A stretch of DNA of 64,000 nucleotides. Origin: Pseudomaricurvus alkylphenolicus. GTDB taxonomy: Bacteria > Pseudomonadota > Gammaproteobacteria > Pseudomonadales > Cellvibrionaceae. The stretch covers positions 62,001 through 126,000 of the forward strand of contig NZ_JAAQPI010000013.1 of NCBI RefSeq assembly GCF_011683955.1, in the 5' to 3' direction. The notes beneath the pieces were generated by a model, which was given only the letters and a program-made list of their open reading frames with translations, did no database searches and was not told the origin of the DNA. Of this stretch, positions 56,701 through 64,000 are shown piece by piece (the stretch's first letter is position 1; the number at the start of each line of letters is the position of its first letter). Position numbers and translations under genes: made by a program.

Positions 56701-58272
56701 ATGCGCAACAACGGGCCCGTCACCGGGCGGGAAGTCCCCCTGGGTACGAAAGACGAAATTGTCTCTGCCACAGATACCCGTGGAATCATCACTTTTTGCA
56801 ACGATACTTTCTGTCGCATTGCCGGCTACGAAAACGACGAGCTGATGCATCAACCCCACAATCTGTTGCGCCATCCGGATATGCCCGCGGCCGCCTTTCA
56901 GATGCTGTGGGATCGAATCAAAGGCGGCAAGCCCTGGATGGGCATCGTTAAGAACCGCTGCAAGAACGGTGATCACTACTGGGTGGATGCCTATGTTACG
57001 CCGCTGCGAGAAGGCGGCAATATCACCGGCTACGAATCCGTGCGGGTGAAGGCCGACAAGACAGTGATTGATCGTGCCCAAAACACCTATGACCGCATTA
57101 ACAGCGGCCAGCCCCCGATCTCGGCCGTCGCCCGTTGGAAACATCGTTTGGTGGATTTCGCACTCAGCACCACCACGGTGTTTGTGCTGCTGCTGATCGA
57201 TCTCGCCATTTTTGCCGGACTTGACGCAGGCAGCATCATCGGCAGCCTCTTGACCAGTGTGATTGCCGGCATCGCCTGTACCTGGTTGGCCCAACGTGGT
57301 CAGCAGGAAGCCCTGCAGCTGGCCCGACGTGAAATCAACGACCCCCTGGCCGCTTATATCTACACCGGGCGGGCGGACGCGATTGGCGAAATCGAATTTG
57401 CCCAGCTGGCTCAACAGGCACGCCTGCGTACGGCCCTGGGCCGTTTTATCGAATCCTCCAGGGAGGTGCGCCAACGCTCGGAGATGGCACTGGAACAGGC
57501 CCGTTGCAGTCACAATGGTATGACCGCGCAGCAGATGGAAACCGAGAAAGTGGCGGTGGCCATGAAGCAGATGTCCAAGGCGGTACAGGATGTGGCTGCA
57601 GGGGCGACGCAAACCTCCGGCGCCACCAGCGAAGCCCTGCAGCAGGTGGGACAGGGTACTCAGGTGCTGCAAGGCGCCAGCCAGGCGATTCAGGACTTGT
57701 CCGGAACGGTTGCCAACCTGGGCACGGTGGTGGAGCGCCTGTCGGCGGACAGCGCCCAGATCGCATCGGTGGTTGATGTGATCCGAGGCATTGCCGAGCA
57801 GACCAATTTGTTGGCTCTCAACGCCGCTATTGAGGCGGCCCGCGCCGGCGAACAGGGGCGCGGTTTTGCCGTGGTGGCAGACGAAGTCCGGACTTTGGCG
57901 CAACGCACACAAGAGTCCACCCAACACATTCAGGACATCATTGAAAAACTCGGCAGCGCCACACGCGATGCCGCTGCCAATATGGGTGACTGCCAGCAGC
58001 TGGCCGAGAAAAGCGTGGATGAAATGAGCAACGTAGACGGTGCCCTGGCCTCCATCAGTGAATCTGTGAACTCCATCGACCAGATGTCCCAACAGATTGC
58101 CTCAGCCGCTGAACAACAATCCTGTTCTGCCATTGAAATCGAGAACAACACCCAGTCGATTAATGATATTTCAACCCGTACCCAGGAGGAGGCCCAGTCA
58201 GCCGCCAACCTCAGTCAGGAAATGGCCGAACTGACCGAGAAACAGCTCAACCTGGTCGAGCGCTTTCAGTAA
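56701..58272 (+). CDS. Aer-like PAS chemoreceptor (methyl-accepting chemotaxis protein)
   Basis: The 523-residue receptor begins with a PAS domain ([40 protein letters not shown], ending in [20 protein letters not shown]). Next come a hydrophobic pair (about residues 155-200), a HAMP-like stretch and the MCP signalling domain, with the hairpin tip [27 protein letters not shown] near 362. This is the Aer energy-taxis layout with no large periplasmic domain. AAGGTGAG precedes the ATG. A sigma-28 promoter candidate lies upstream at 56559, consistent with late flagellar expression. Confidence 0.92.
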   Translation: MRNNGPVTGREVPLGTKDEIVSATDTRGIITFCNDTFCRIAGYENDELMHQPHNLLRHPDMPAAAFQMLWDRIKGGKPWMGIVKNRCKNGDHYWVDAYVTPLREGGNITGYESVRVKADKTVIDRAQNTYDRINSGQPPISAVARWKHRLVDFALSTTTVFVLLLIDLAIFAGLDAGSIIGSLLTSVIAGIACTWLAQRGQQEALQLARREINDPLAAYIYTGRADAIGEIEFAQLAQQARLRTALGRFIESSREVRQRSEMALEQARCSHNGMTAQQMETEKVAVAMKQMSKAVQDVAAGATQTSGATSEALQQVGQGTQVLQGASQAIQDLSGTVANLGTVVERLSADSAQIASVVDVIRGIAEQTNLLALNAAIEAARAGEQGRGFAVVADEVRTLAQRTQESTQHIQDIIEKLGSATRDAAANMGDCQQLAEKSVDEMSNVDGALASISESVNSIDQMSQQIASAAEQQSCSAIEIENNTQSINDISTRTQEEAQSAANLSQEMAELTEKQLNLVERFQ

Positions 58273-58323
58273 GCGGCACGACCCGTTAAACGGCGCAGCC
58301 ATTTAATTCAAGGCCAGCCACCA

Positions 58324-58352
58324 GGCGAGCTGGGATTTGAATCCGGCTCGCC
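58324..58352. repeat. Inverted repeat between chemoreceptor gene and bioA
   Basis: GGCGAGC pairs with GCTCGCC, and inside it GG(A)T with ATCC, giving about 11 pairs including wobbles around a short loop. It may end the chemoreceptor transcript. A TACAAT -10-like hexamer follows at 58354-58359, 24 bases before the bioA ATG, but no good -35 was seen. Confidence 0.4.
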
Positions 58353-58382
58353 GTACAATGGCGGATTTTGCAGGAGGCCAGC

Positions 58383-59663
58383 ATGACCCCCGACCAACTC
58401 CTCGCCGTTGACCGCAACCACGTCTGGCACCCCTACTCATCCTTTTTAGACGCGCCCCCCTGTTACCCGGTGGCATCCGCCAGCGGGGCAACATTGACGC
58501 TGGAGGACGGGCGTGAACTGCTCGATGGCATGTCCTCCTGGTGGAGCGCCATTCACGGTTATAACCACCCAACGCTGAATGCCGCCGTCAACGACCAAGT
58601 GCAGAAAATGTCCCATGTGATGTTCGGCGGACTCACCCACCGACCGGCCGCAGAGCTTGGCAAACTGCTGGTGGACATTACGCCAGCCTCACTGAACAAA
58701 GTGTTTTTTTCGGATTCAGGGTCTGTCGCCGTGGAAGTGGCGATCAAGATGGCAATACAGTACTGGCACAGCCAGGGCAAAGCGGAAAAAAACCGCTTGC
58801 TGAGCCTGCGCAACGGCTACCACGGTGATACCTTTGGCGCTATGTCAGTGTGCGACCCCGTCACCGGCATGCATCATCTGTTTCAGCACAACTTAATGCC
58901 CAACCTGTTCACCAAAGCGCCGGTTGCCGGCTACGACACGGCCTGGCGTTCAGAATACGGCAAGGATCTGGAACAATTAATGGCGCAACATCATCACGAG
59001 TTGGCGGCATTAATCCTGGAGCCTATCGTTCAGGGAGCCGGGGGCATGCGTTTTTACCCGCCGGAGTATCTCAAATTGGCCCGCGATCTCTGTGATCGCC
59101 ATCAGGTGATTCTGATCGCCGACGAGATTGCGACGGGGTTTGGCCGTACCGGCAAACTCTTTGCCTGTGAACACGCAAACATTGAACCTGACATCCTGTG
59201 CCTGGGCAAGGCCCTGACCGGCGGCTACATGACCATGGCGGCAACGCTGTGCAGCGACCGCATCAGTGATGGCATCTGCCGGGGCGAAGCCGGCGTTTTC
59301 ATGCATGGCCCGACCTTTATGGGAAATCCGCTGGCGGCAAGCACAGCTTTGGCCAGTACCCGCCTGCTACTGGATCAACCCTGGCAGCAAAACATACAGC
59401 GAATCGAATCCCTGCTGACCCAGGGGCTGGATCCGATCTCTGAATTCAACGCCGTTGAGGAAGTACGGGTACTGGGTGCCATCGGTGTGGTGGAAATGAA
59501 GCAACCCGTGGTAATGGCTGAAATTCAAAAAGCCTTTGTTGAACGGGGACTCTGGCTTCGACCGTTTGGCAAACTGGTGTATGTGATGCCGCCCTACATC
59601 ATGTCTGATAGCGAGCTTGAGCGGCTGACCCGCGGAATGTGTGAGGTCTTGGCTGCTCTTTGA
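58383..59663 (+). CDS. bioA: Adenosylmethionine-8-amino-7-oxononanoate aminotransferase
   Basis: BioA converts KAPA to DAPA in biotin synthesis using SAM as amino donor. ATG 58383, with AGGAGG five bases upstream, gives 426 residues. Diagnostic parts are [35 protein letters not shown] and [58 protein letters not shown] (PLP Asp) and [18 protein letters not shown] (Schiff-base Lys) follow. The rest of the biotin genes are not in the window. It converges on the HsbR-like gene with a 17-base gap. Confidence 0.95.
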   Translation: MTPDQLLAVDRNHVWHPYSSFLDAPPCYPVASASGATLTLEDGRELLDGMSSWWSAIHGYNHPTLNAAVNDQVQKMSHVMFGGLTHRPAAELGKLLVDITPASLNKVFFSDSGSVAVEVAIKMAIQYWHSQGKAEKNRLLSLRNGYHGDTFGAMSVCDPVTGMHHLFQHNLMPNLFTKAPVAGYDTAWRSEYGKDLEQLMAQHHHELAALILEPIVQGAGGMRFYPPEYLKLARDLCDRHQVILIADEIATGFGRTGKLFACEHANIEPDILCLGKALTGGYMTMAATLCSDRISDGICRGEAGVFMHGPTFMGNPLAASTALASTRLLLDQPWQQNIQRIESLLTQGLDPISEFNAVEEVRVLGAIGVVEMKQPVVMAEIQKAFVERGLWLRPFGKLVYVMPPYIMSDSELERLTRGMCEVLAAL

Positions 59664-59680
59664 GCAGCCATTTAACGGGG

Positions 59681-61402
59681 TCAGTCCAATCGATAGCGTG
59701 CGGTGACGGTACTGCCACCGTTGCTGTACTCGACGCTCTCTGCCAGCGAACCGATCAAGCTGATACCCCGACCGAAGGAGTCATCAATATGCGCCAACCC
59801 CTTCTCCGTGCTCGACACGTCAAAGCCCTCACCGGAATCTGACACCACGATCTCCAGCTTGTTGAGCGCAGCGCCGATGACTCTGAGGGTAATATCGATC
59901 GATCCTTCCGAGAGCTGTTCCAACCGCCGCTTGCGCGATTGATAGTATTGCTGGAATCCGTCCGGATCGCTTTTGAGCGAAGAATCCAATCCCAATAAAC
60001 CGTGTTCCAACGCGTTGCTGAACAACTCACTGATCAATGTAAACAAAATATCCAGATGAGGTTTGATTGCGGCAACACCACCCAGTTGACTGATAAGACT
60101 GGCCACCACATCATCCCGACGCAGTTCCGTCGCGCCGAGACGGAATTTGAGCTCCCAGGGCATAGATAACGCCGTGGTATTGGCACTCAGGGGAATCGTT
60201 TGAGTATGCACAATCGGTGCACAGAGCACCTCGACCATCGACATGTCATCCGTCTGCTCACCGCCTTTGCGGTAATCGTAGACTGCCCGAGAGACTGCCT
60301 CGACCATGCTGTCGCACGGAGCAGTCAGAACTTCTTCCAAGCGCTCCTCGCCAAACAGCTCACCCTTTTCGTTCTGGCTTTCTATGACACCGTCGGTGTA
60401 GGCAAACAGGCGTGTCCCCGGTGGCGGCGTCACAGTTTCGGTGTTGGATTCAAATTCGTCTTCCGTCAGTACGCCCAGAGGCATATGCTGCGCCTCCAAG
60501 CGTCGAACAACGCCACCGTCCGCGGCCACCAAAAGCAAATCATTCATCCCGCCCACCCAGTAGCTGAGGCGATCCCCCCCGGATGAAAACTCCAGAATGG
60601 CGGCGCAGAAAAACATATTGCTTGGCAATAGGTCCTGCAGTTTGTGATTGATCTCTGCCGCCAACTCCGCAACGCTGGTTTGCTTGGCCGTCATGGCATA
60701 GAAAATGTCTGACACCGGCAGACTGCCGATGGCCGCCGATAAACCGTGCCCGGTAAAGTCACCCAGCAGCACATAAAGACCGCCGGAGGGGCTTGGCGCC
60801 ACCAACAGCACGTCACCATTAAACATGGACATGGGGGATATGTGAAAATTGACATTTTCACACTCGGAATCAACCCGTGTCATTCCCTTTTTAAACACGT
60901 GATCGACAATCGCATGCTCGCGTTCCATCAGGCGCTGGTGGTAAGACAGTGTTTGATTGATTTCCTGTAACTGGCGATACAACCCCGCCGTACGTCGGTG
61001 AGCGGCGAGCTTGGCCAATAACACATTTTCATTGACCGGCTTCGGGACGAAGTCATCACCTCCGGCTTGCAGACACTGCGACAGGGTTTCGTCGTCGTCG
61101 AGGGCGGTTACAAAAACAATGGGGATAAATCGATCTTTGACGGTATTTTTGATGATTCGTGTCGCTTCACGACCATCCATGACCGGCATATTGACGTCCA
61201 TCAGTACCACGCCAATATCCTTGTCGGTCTGCAGCATCTCCACGGCCTGCTCACCATCACCAGCCTGTACCTGGGTGTAGCCGTGATCTTCCAGAATAAA
61301 GGCAAGCAGATCACGATTGTACTGGTGGTCGTCAACGATAAGCACTTTCAGAAGTTGCTCATCAGTCTCCGCAGCTTTGTGTTCCTGATCGTCCTGAATC
61401 AT
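59681..61402 (-). CDS. HsbR-like response regulator with PP2C phosphatase and HATPase domains
   Basis: The 573-residue protein has a receiver domain (about residues 16-135; LKVLIVDDHQYNRDLLAFIL, phosphoacceptor in GVVLMDVNMPVMDGREATRI). A SpoIIE/PP2C-type phosphatase follows (about 195-390; LLGDFTGHGLSAAIGSLPVS, FAYTDGVIESQNEKGELFGE). The C-terminal anti-sigma-type HATPase (about 430-573) has ISELFSNALEHGLLGLDSSL and IVVSDSGEGFDVSSTEKGLA. Domain order and length match HsbR of Pseudomonas aeruginosa, which phosphorylates and dephosphorylates the anti-anti-sigma factor HsbA under HptB control. The adjacent STAS gene fits that role. No HptB-like gene is in the window. Confidence 0.88.
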   Translation of the reverse strand: MIQDDQEHKAAETDEQLLKVLIVDDHQYNRDLLAFILEDHGYTQVQAGDGEQAVEMLQTDKDIGVVLMDVNMPVMDGREATRIIKNTVKDRFIPIVFVTALDDDETLSQCLQAGGDDFVPKPVNENVLLAKLAAHRRTAGLYRQLQEINQTLSYHQRLMEREHAIVDHVFKKGMTRVDSECENVNFHISPMSMFNGDVLLVAPSPSGGLYVLLGDFTGHGLSAAIGSLPVSDIFYAMTAKQTSVAELAAEINHKLQDLLPSNMFFCAAILEFSSGGDRLSYWVGGMNDLLLVAADGGVVRRLEAQHMPLGVLTEDEFESNTETVTPPPGTRLFAYTDGVIESQNEKGELFGEERLEEVLTAPCDSMVEAVSRAVYDYRKGGEQTDDMSMVEVLCAPIVHTQTIPLSANTTALSMPWELKFRLGATELRRDDVVASLISQLGGVAAIKPHLDILFTLISELFSNALEHGLLGLDSSLKSDPDGFQQYYQSRKRRLEQLSEGSIDITLRVIGAALNKLEIVVSDSGEGFDVSSTEKGLAHIDDSFGRGISLIGSLAESVEYSNGGSTVTARYRLD

Positions 61403-61432
61403 AAATCGCCATCCTGCAGCATTCTCACAATG

Positions 61433-61738
61433 TTATTCAATGGTGAACTTTTTATCAAAGCGGGAGATGGCAAATATTTTTTTCAGTTGCTGATTGGCAT
61501 TGATGATGCGGTACTGGGAACAGCGTCCCTCCCAGTATTTTTGCATATTGATGAGCATACCCAGCGCCGAGCTGTCCATGTAGTGGGTACTGCGAAAATC
61601 GATGACGAAGGCCTTAACGCTCTCCTCGGCAACCGATTCGTAGGCCTTGCGAAAGTCCTCAACGCAATTGAAATCGAAAGTCTCTGCCAGTGAAATTTCA
61701 ACGCTGCCATCGGCTGAGGTGCTGGTTGTAATGGTCAT
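61433..61738 (-). CDS. HsbA-like STAS-domain anti-anti-sigma factor
   Basis: The 101-residue single-domain STAS protein has the phosphorylatable serine motif in STHYMDSSALGMLINMQKYW, preceded by KAFVIDFR. It is the substrate expected for the adjacent PP2C/kinase protein. In Pseudomonas aeruginosa HsbA unphosphorylated binds FlgM and so frees FliA; phosphorylated it promotes other outputs. FlgM is encoded at 39941 here. It lies 54 bases after the chemoreceptor gene and 30 before the HsbR-like gene, so all three probably share the sigma-28 promoter. The FlgM link is inference. Confidence 0.88.
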   Translation of the reverse strand: MTITTSTSADGSVEISLAETFDFNCVEDFRKAYESVAEESVKAFVIDFRSTHYMDSSALGMLINMQKYWEGRCSQYRIINANQQLKKIFAISRFDKKFTIE

Positions 61739-61792
61739 AAGCTACTCCATAAGTGACCGGGAACAGCGTTTACCCTACCCTGCATTCACCCG

Positions 61793-62965
61793 TTAGTACA
61801 GGTCAATTTCACCGGCAGCGCTGTTGTTCCCCGCCATTTTAATAGCACTTTGGCGACTGGCTTGAGCCAGTGTCTGGATATCTGAATTCAGTTGTCTCAC
61901 AGCCCCGGCACCAGAGGTGTCAATGCGGGTCAGCACCTGTAACAGCGACTGCAACACCCCAATCTGCTCGCGAATACTGCCGGCCTCCTGGCTGACAAGA
62001 TCAGCAAACTGCAGGGCCGTCACCGCCTGGTTAACGTCTCTCTGCACACCGCTGTTCATTTCTGCGATCCGCTCCACCCCTCGGGAAACGTCAGAATTCA
62101 CTTCCTCAAGTTCCTTCAACATGCCATCGAGGTGGCCTTTGGCGTCGATCGCAATATTCATGTCCATGGAGGCGATCTCACCCACCACCTTCTCCACACG
62201 GGTAATCGTGGATTTTGCCACTTCAGCCTTTTCACGTATTTGATCGTTGAGCGTGCTGGAGCTTTGGGATAATTTACGGACTTCATCGGCCACCACAGCA
62301 AACCCGCGTCCCGCTTCCCCGGCTCTTGCGGCCTCAATGGCGGCGTTCAGCGCAAGCAGGTTGGTCTGTTCGGCAATGCCGCGGATATCATTGATCAAAA
62401 GGAACATGCCGTCGAAGTGCTGCACCATGTCCTGAATGTTGTGAACGGCGCTGACGCTCTTGTCGCTGACATCCACAAATAATTTGACGTAATCGTCCAG
62501 AATTCGCCCCACCTCGCCGGCAAAATCACCGATAGTGACATGCTCATCTTCCACGGCATCGGCATTGCCTCCGGAAATTCGGTTGAGCAACTCCAGCATC
62601 ATTTCCTGTTGTCGGTGCGCATTTTCCGTCATGGTCTGGAAGCTCTGGGACAGTGAACCCACGCTGTCATTAACCACATCGTTAATACGGCTGCTGGTCT
62701 GGTCCACTGCCTGACAGAAGGGCTCACCGCTGCTGGCCAAAGTATGTCCGAGCCCGCGGATATCCTCCGCATCTATCTTTTCTTGAGCGTCGGCCTGCAT
62801 TTGTTCATCCGTGGGAGCCAAAAATTGCACTATGACAACCGATACAACCCCGAGTATCAGCAGAACGATTGTGCGTATCAACACATCGTCCAGCAAGGAC
62901 GCCGCCAATATGGCAAATAGCCAGATCACGACGGCTGATATTAAAAGCTTGCCCTTGGTCCCCAT
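61793..62965 (-). CDS. Short membrane-anchored methyl-accepting chemotaxis protein
   Basis: ATG 62965 (AAGGTGG eight bases upstream) gives 390 residues. Two closely spaced hydrophobic helices (about residues 6-26 and 29-49) form an N-terminal anchor with almost no periplasmic loop. A cytoplasmic helical region follows, and then the MCP hairpin tip [40 protein letters not shown]. The C-terminus includes [20 protein letters not shown], a segment seen in receptors linked to diguanylate or partner-switch modules. No ligand-binding domain is visible. It leads the operon with the HsbA- and HsbR-like genes and has a sigma-28 promoter. Confidence 0.9.
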   Translation of the reverse strand: MGTKGKLLISAVVIWLFAILAASLLDDVLIRTIVLLILGVVSVVIVQFLAPTDEQMQADAQEKIDAEDIRGLGHTLASSGEPFCQAVDQTSSRINDVVNDSVGSLSQSFQTMTENAHRQQEMMLELLNRISGGNADAVEDEHVTIGDFAGEVGRILDDYVKLFVDVSDKSVSAVHNIQDMVQHFDGMFLLINDIRGIAEQTNLLALNAAIEAARAGEAGRGFAVVADEVRKLSQSSSTLNDQIREKAEVAKSTITRVEKVVGEIASMDMNIAIDAKGHLDGMLKELEEVNSDVSRGVERIAEMNSGVQRDVNQAVTALQFADLVSQEAGSIREQIGVLQSLLQVLTRIDTSGAGAVRQLNSDIQTLAQASRQSAIKMAGNNSAAGEIDLY

Positions 62966-63017
62966 CAATTGACCACCTTTGCTACTGTTGTTTGTGTCAG
63001 TGGAATGCCTGATGACG

Positions 63018-63044
63018 TTATCGGCGGTAACACAGGAAAATTAA
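63018..63044 (-). promoter_or_regulatory. Sigma-28 promoter of the chemoreceptor-hsbA-hsbR operon
   Basis: On the minus strand TTAA, exactly 15 bases, then GCCGATAA, a perfect -10 octamer with three of four -35 matches. Transcription should begin near 63010, about 45 bases before the ATG. Confidence 0.75.
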
Positions 63045-63164
63045 GTGCCAACCAGCGTCTCACGACATTCTGACTTTTGACCATAGCCTAGCGGCTGTAG
63101 GCCATATTGCCAACCGCTAAAGGCATCGCCAGAAACAGGGGGGAGGGGTTTGAAGAAGGCTTGT

Positions 63165-63189
63165 GGCCTGGCAACAACGTGGCCAGGCC
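63165..63189 (-). terminator. Terminator of trpS
   Basis: GGCCTGGC pairs perfectly with GCCAGGCC around a nine-base loop, 11 bases past the trpS stop. On the minus strand a pyrimidine-rich stretch (CCTTCTTC) follows. It separates trpS from the chemoreceptor operon. Confidence 0.6.
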
Positions 63190-63199
63190 AGGGGAAACG

Positions 63200-64000
63200 T
63201 TAATTCAAGGGGCGGATGCCGACGGCGCTACGACATTTCTCCAGCAGGGGCTGGCTGTAAGTACGGGCCTTTTCGGCGCCCTGCTGCAACTTCTCTTCAA
63301 TGGCGGTGGGACTGGCCAGCAACTCATTGTAGCGCTCGCGCGCCTCCATGAGCTCCTCATTCACCAATTCAAACAACTGTTTTTTAGCCTCACCCCAGGC
63401 AATACCATCGGCAAAGGCCTGGCGCATATCCGCGGTTTGCTGCTCCGTCGCAAACGCCTGCCACAACTGGAACACTGTCGAGGTATCCGGGTCTTTTGGC
63501 TCCCCCGGCTCCAACAGATTGGTCTTGATTTTGTTGATGTGTTTTTTGAGCTGCTTTTCACCCAGAAACAGAGGGATGGTGTTGCCGTAGCTCTTGCTCA
63601 TTTTGCGGCCATCGAGCCCCTGAAGTACGGCGACTTTGTCGTCGACCACGGCTTCAGGCAGCACAAAGTGCTCGCCATAGTGATGGTTAAAACGCGCGGC
63701 GATATCCCGGGCCATTTCCACATGCTGGATCTGATCCTTGCCGACGGGCACCTGATTGGCATTAAACATCAGAATGTCAGCTGCCATCAGTACGGGGTAA
63801 CTGTAGAGTCCCATGGTCACGCCGAAATCCGGATCTTCTCCGGCTTCCTGATTCGCCGCAACAGCCGCTTTGTAGGCGTGTGCACGATTCATTAGCCCCT
63901 TGGCGGCCATACAGTTCAACAACCAGCACAGCTCCGGAATCTCAGGAATATCAGACTGGCGATAAAACACGACGTTGTCGGTATTTAGCCCACAGGCCAG
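63200..64000 (-). CDS. trpS: Tryptophanyl-tRNA synthetase, C-terminal part (cut by window end)
   Basis: The frame is open to the window edge, so the N-terminal third including the HIGH motif is missing. The visible 266 residues are those of a class I Trp[62 protein letters not shown] with the KMSKS loop, and the helical C-terminus [20 protein letters not shown]. The GTG at 63970 is internal, not a start. It charges tRNA-Trp. A hairpin terminator lies just downstream. Confidence 0.95.
   Translation of the reverse strand: MACGLNTDNVVFYRQSDIPEIPELCWLLNCMAAKGLMNRAHAYKAAVAANQEAGEDPDFGVTMGLYSYPVLMAADILMFNANQVPVGKDQIQHVEMARDIAARFNHHYGEHFVLPEAVVDDKVAVLQGLDGRKMSKSYGNTIPLFLGEKQLKKHINKIKTNLLEPGEPKDPDTSTVFQLWQAFATEQQTADMRQAFADGIAWGEAKKQLFELVNEELMEARERYNELLASPTAIEEKLQQGAEKARTYSQPLLEKCRSAVGIRPLN

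Noticed and set aside
56638-58092. Long minus-strand open frame (484 codons) opposite the PAS chemoreceptor
   Set aside because: It is the complement of a well-supported receptor gene; the His- and Gly-rich translation is typical of antisense coding bias.

Overview
The window looks like chromosome of a polar-flagellated marine-type gammaproteobacterium. The arrangement flgBCDE / flgFGHIJKL beside cheR-cheV and flgA-flgM-flgN, the sigma-54 and sigma-28 flagellar promoters, and the HsbR/HsbA-like and YcgR-like genes nearby all resemble the Pseudomonas aeruginosa flagellar locus. No rRNA, CRISPR array, insertion sequence or phage module was recognised. The first 14.5 kb is visibly more AT-rich than the last 25 kb.

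Region 1 (1-14562) is a sugar-modification island. A plus-strand group (a partial gene, two sulfotransferase-like genes and an M28/DUF4910-like gene) converges on a twelve-gene minus-strand operon. That operon runs pseB, pseC, aldo/keto reductase, SpsF/PseF-type cytidylyltransferase, class III aminotransferase, pseG, pseI, methyltransferase, formyltransferase, methyltransferase, WbqC-like, PIG-L deacetylase. Most junctions overlap or abut, and a sigma-54 promoter candidate sits in front. It should make a CMP-activated pseudaminic-type nonulosonic acid for flagellin glycosylation. No GNAT-type PseH N-acetyltransferase is present, but a sugar-type N-formyltransferase is.

Region 2 (14716-40898) is flagellar: fliD, flaG, two very large flagellins, a FliT-like gene, flgL to flgB (minus strand), cheR, cheV, then flgA, flgM and flgN on the plus strand. 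Promoter-like elements fall into two clear classes. Sigma-54 sites lie before flagellin 2, flgF, flgB, flgA and ycgR, and probably before fliD and pseB. Sigma-28 sites lie before flagellin 1, flgM, cheV, the PAS chemoreceptor and the chemoreceptor-HsbA-HsbR operon. A recurring heptamer GCGGCAA, often as inverted pairs, clusters around several of the sigma-54 promoters and is probably an enhancer for an FlrC/FleR-type activator. The axial proteins FliD, flagellins, FlgE, FlgK and FlgL are all much longer than usual.

Region 3 (40877-64000) is mostly housekeeping and signalling. It holds an ArsS-type radical SAM gene with two partner glycosyltransferase-like genes, tRNA-Arg(CCU), and a glutaryl-CoA module (gcdG-gcdH with divergent gcdR). 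Next come rsmE, a GGDEF/EAL protein, ald with a divergent Lrp-type regulator, an apt-like gene and a macrodomain gene. Then follow two uncharacterised genes, ttcA, a YcgR-type flagellar brake, a PAS chemoreceptor, bioA, an HsbR/HsbA-like partner-switch pair with a chemoreceptor, and the 3' part of trpS.
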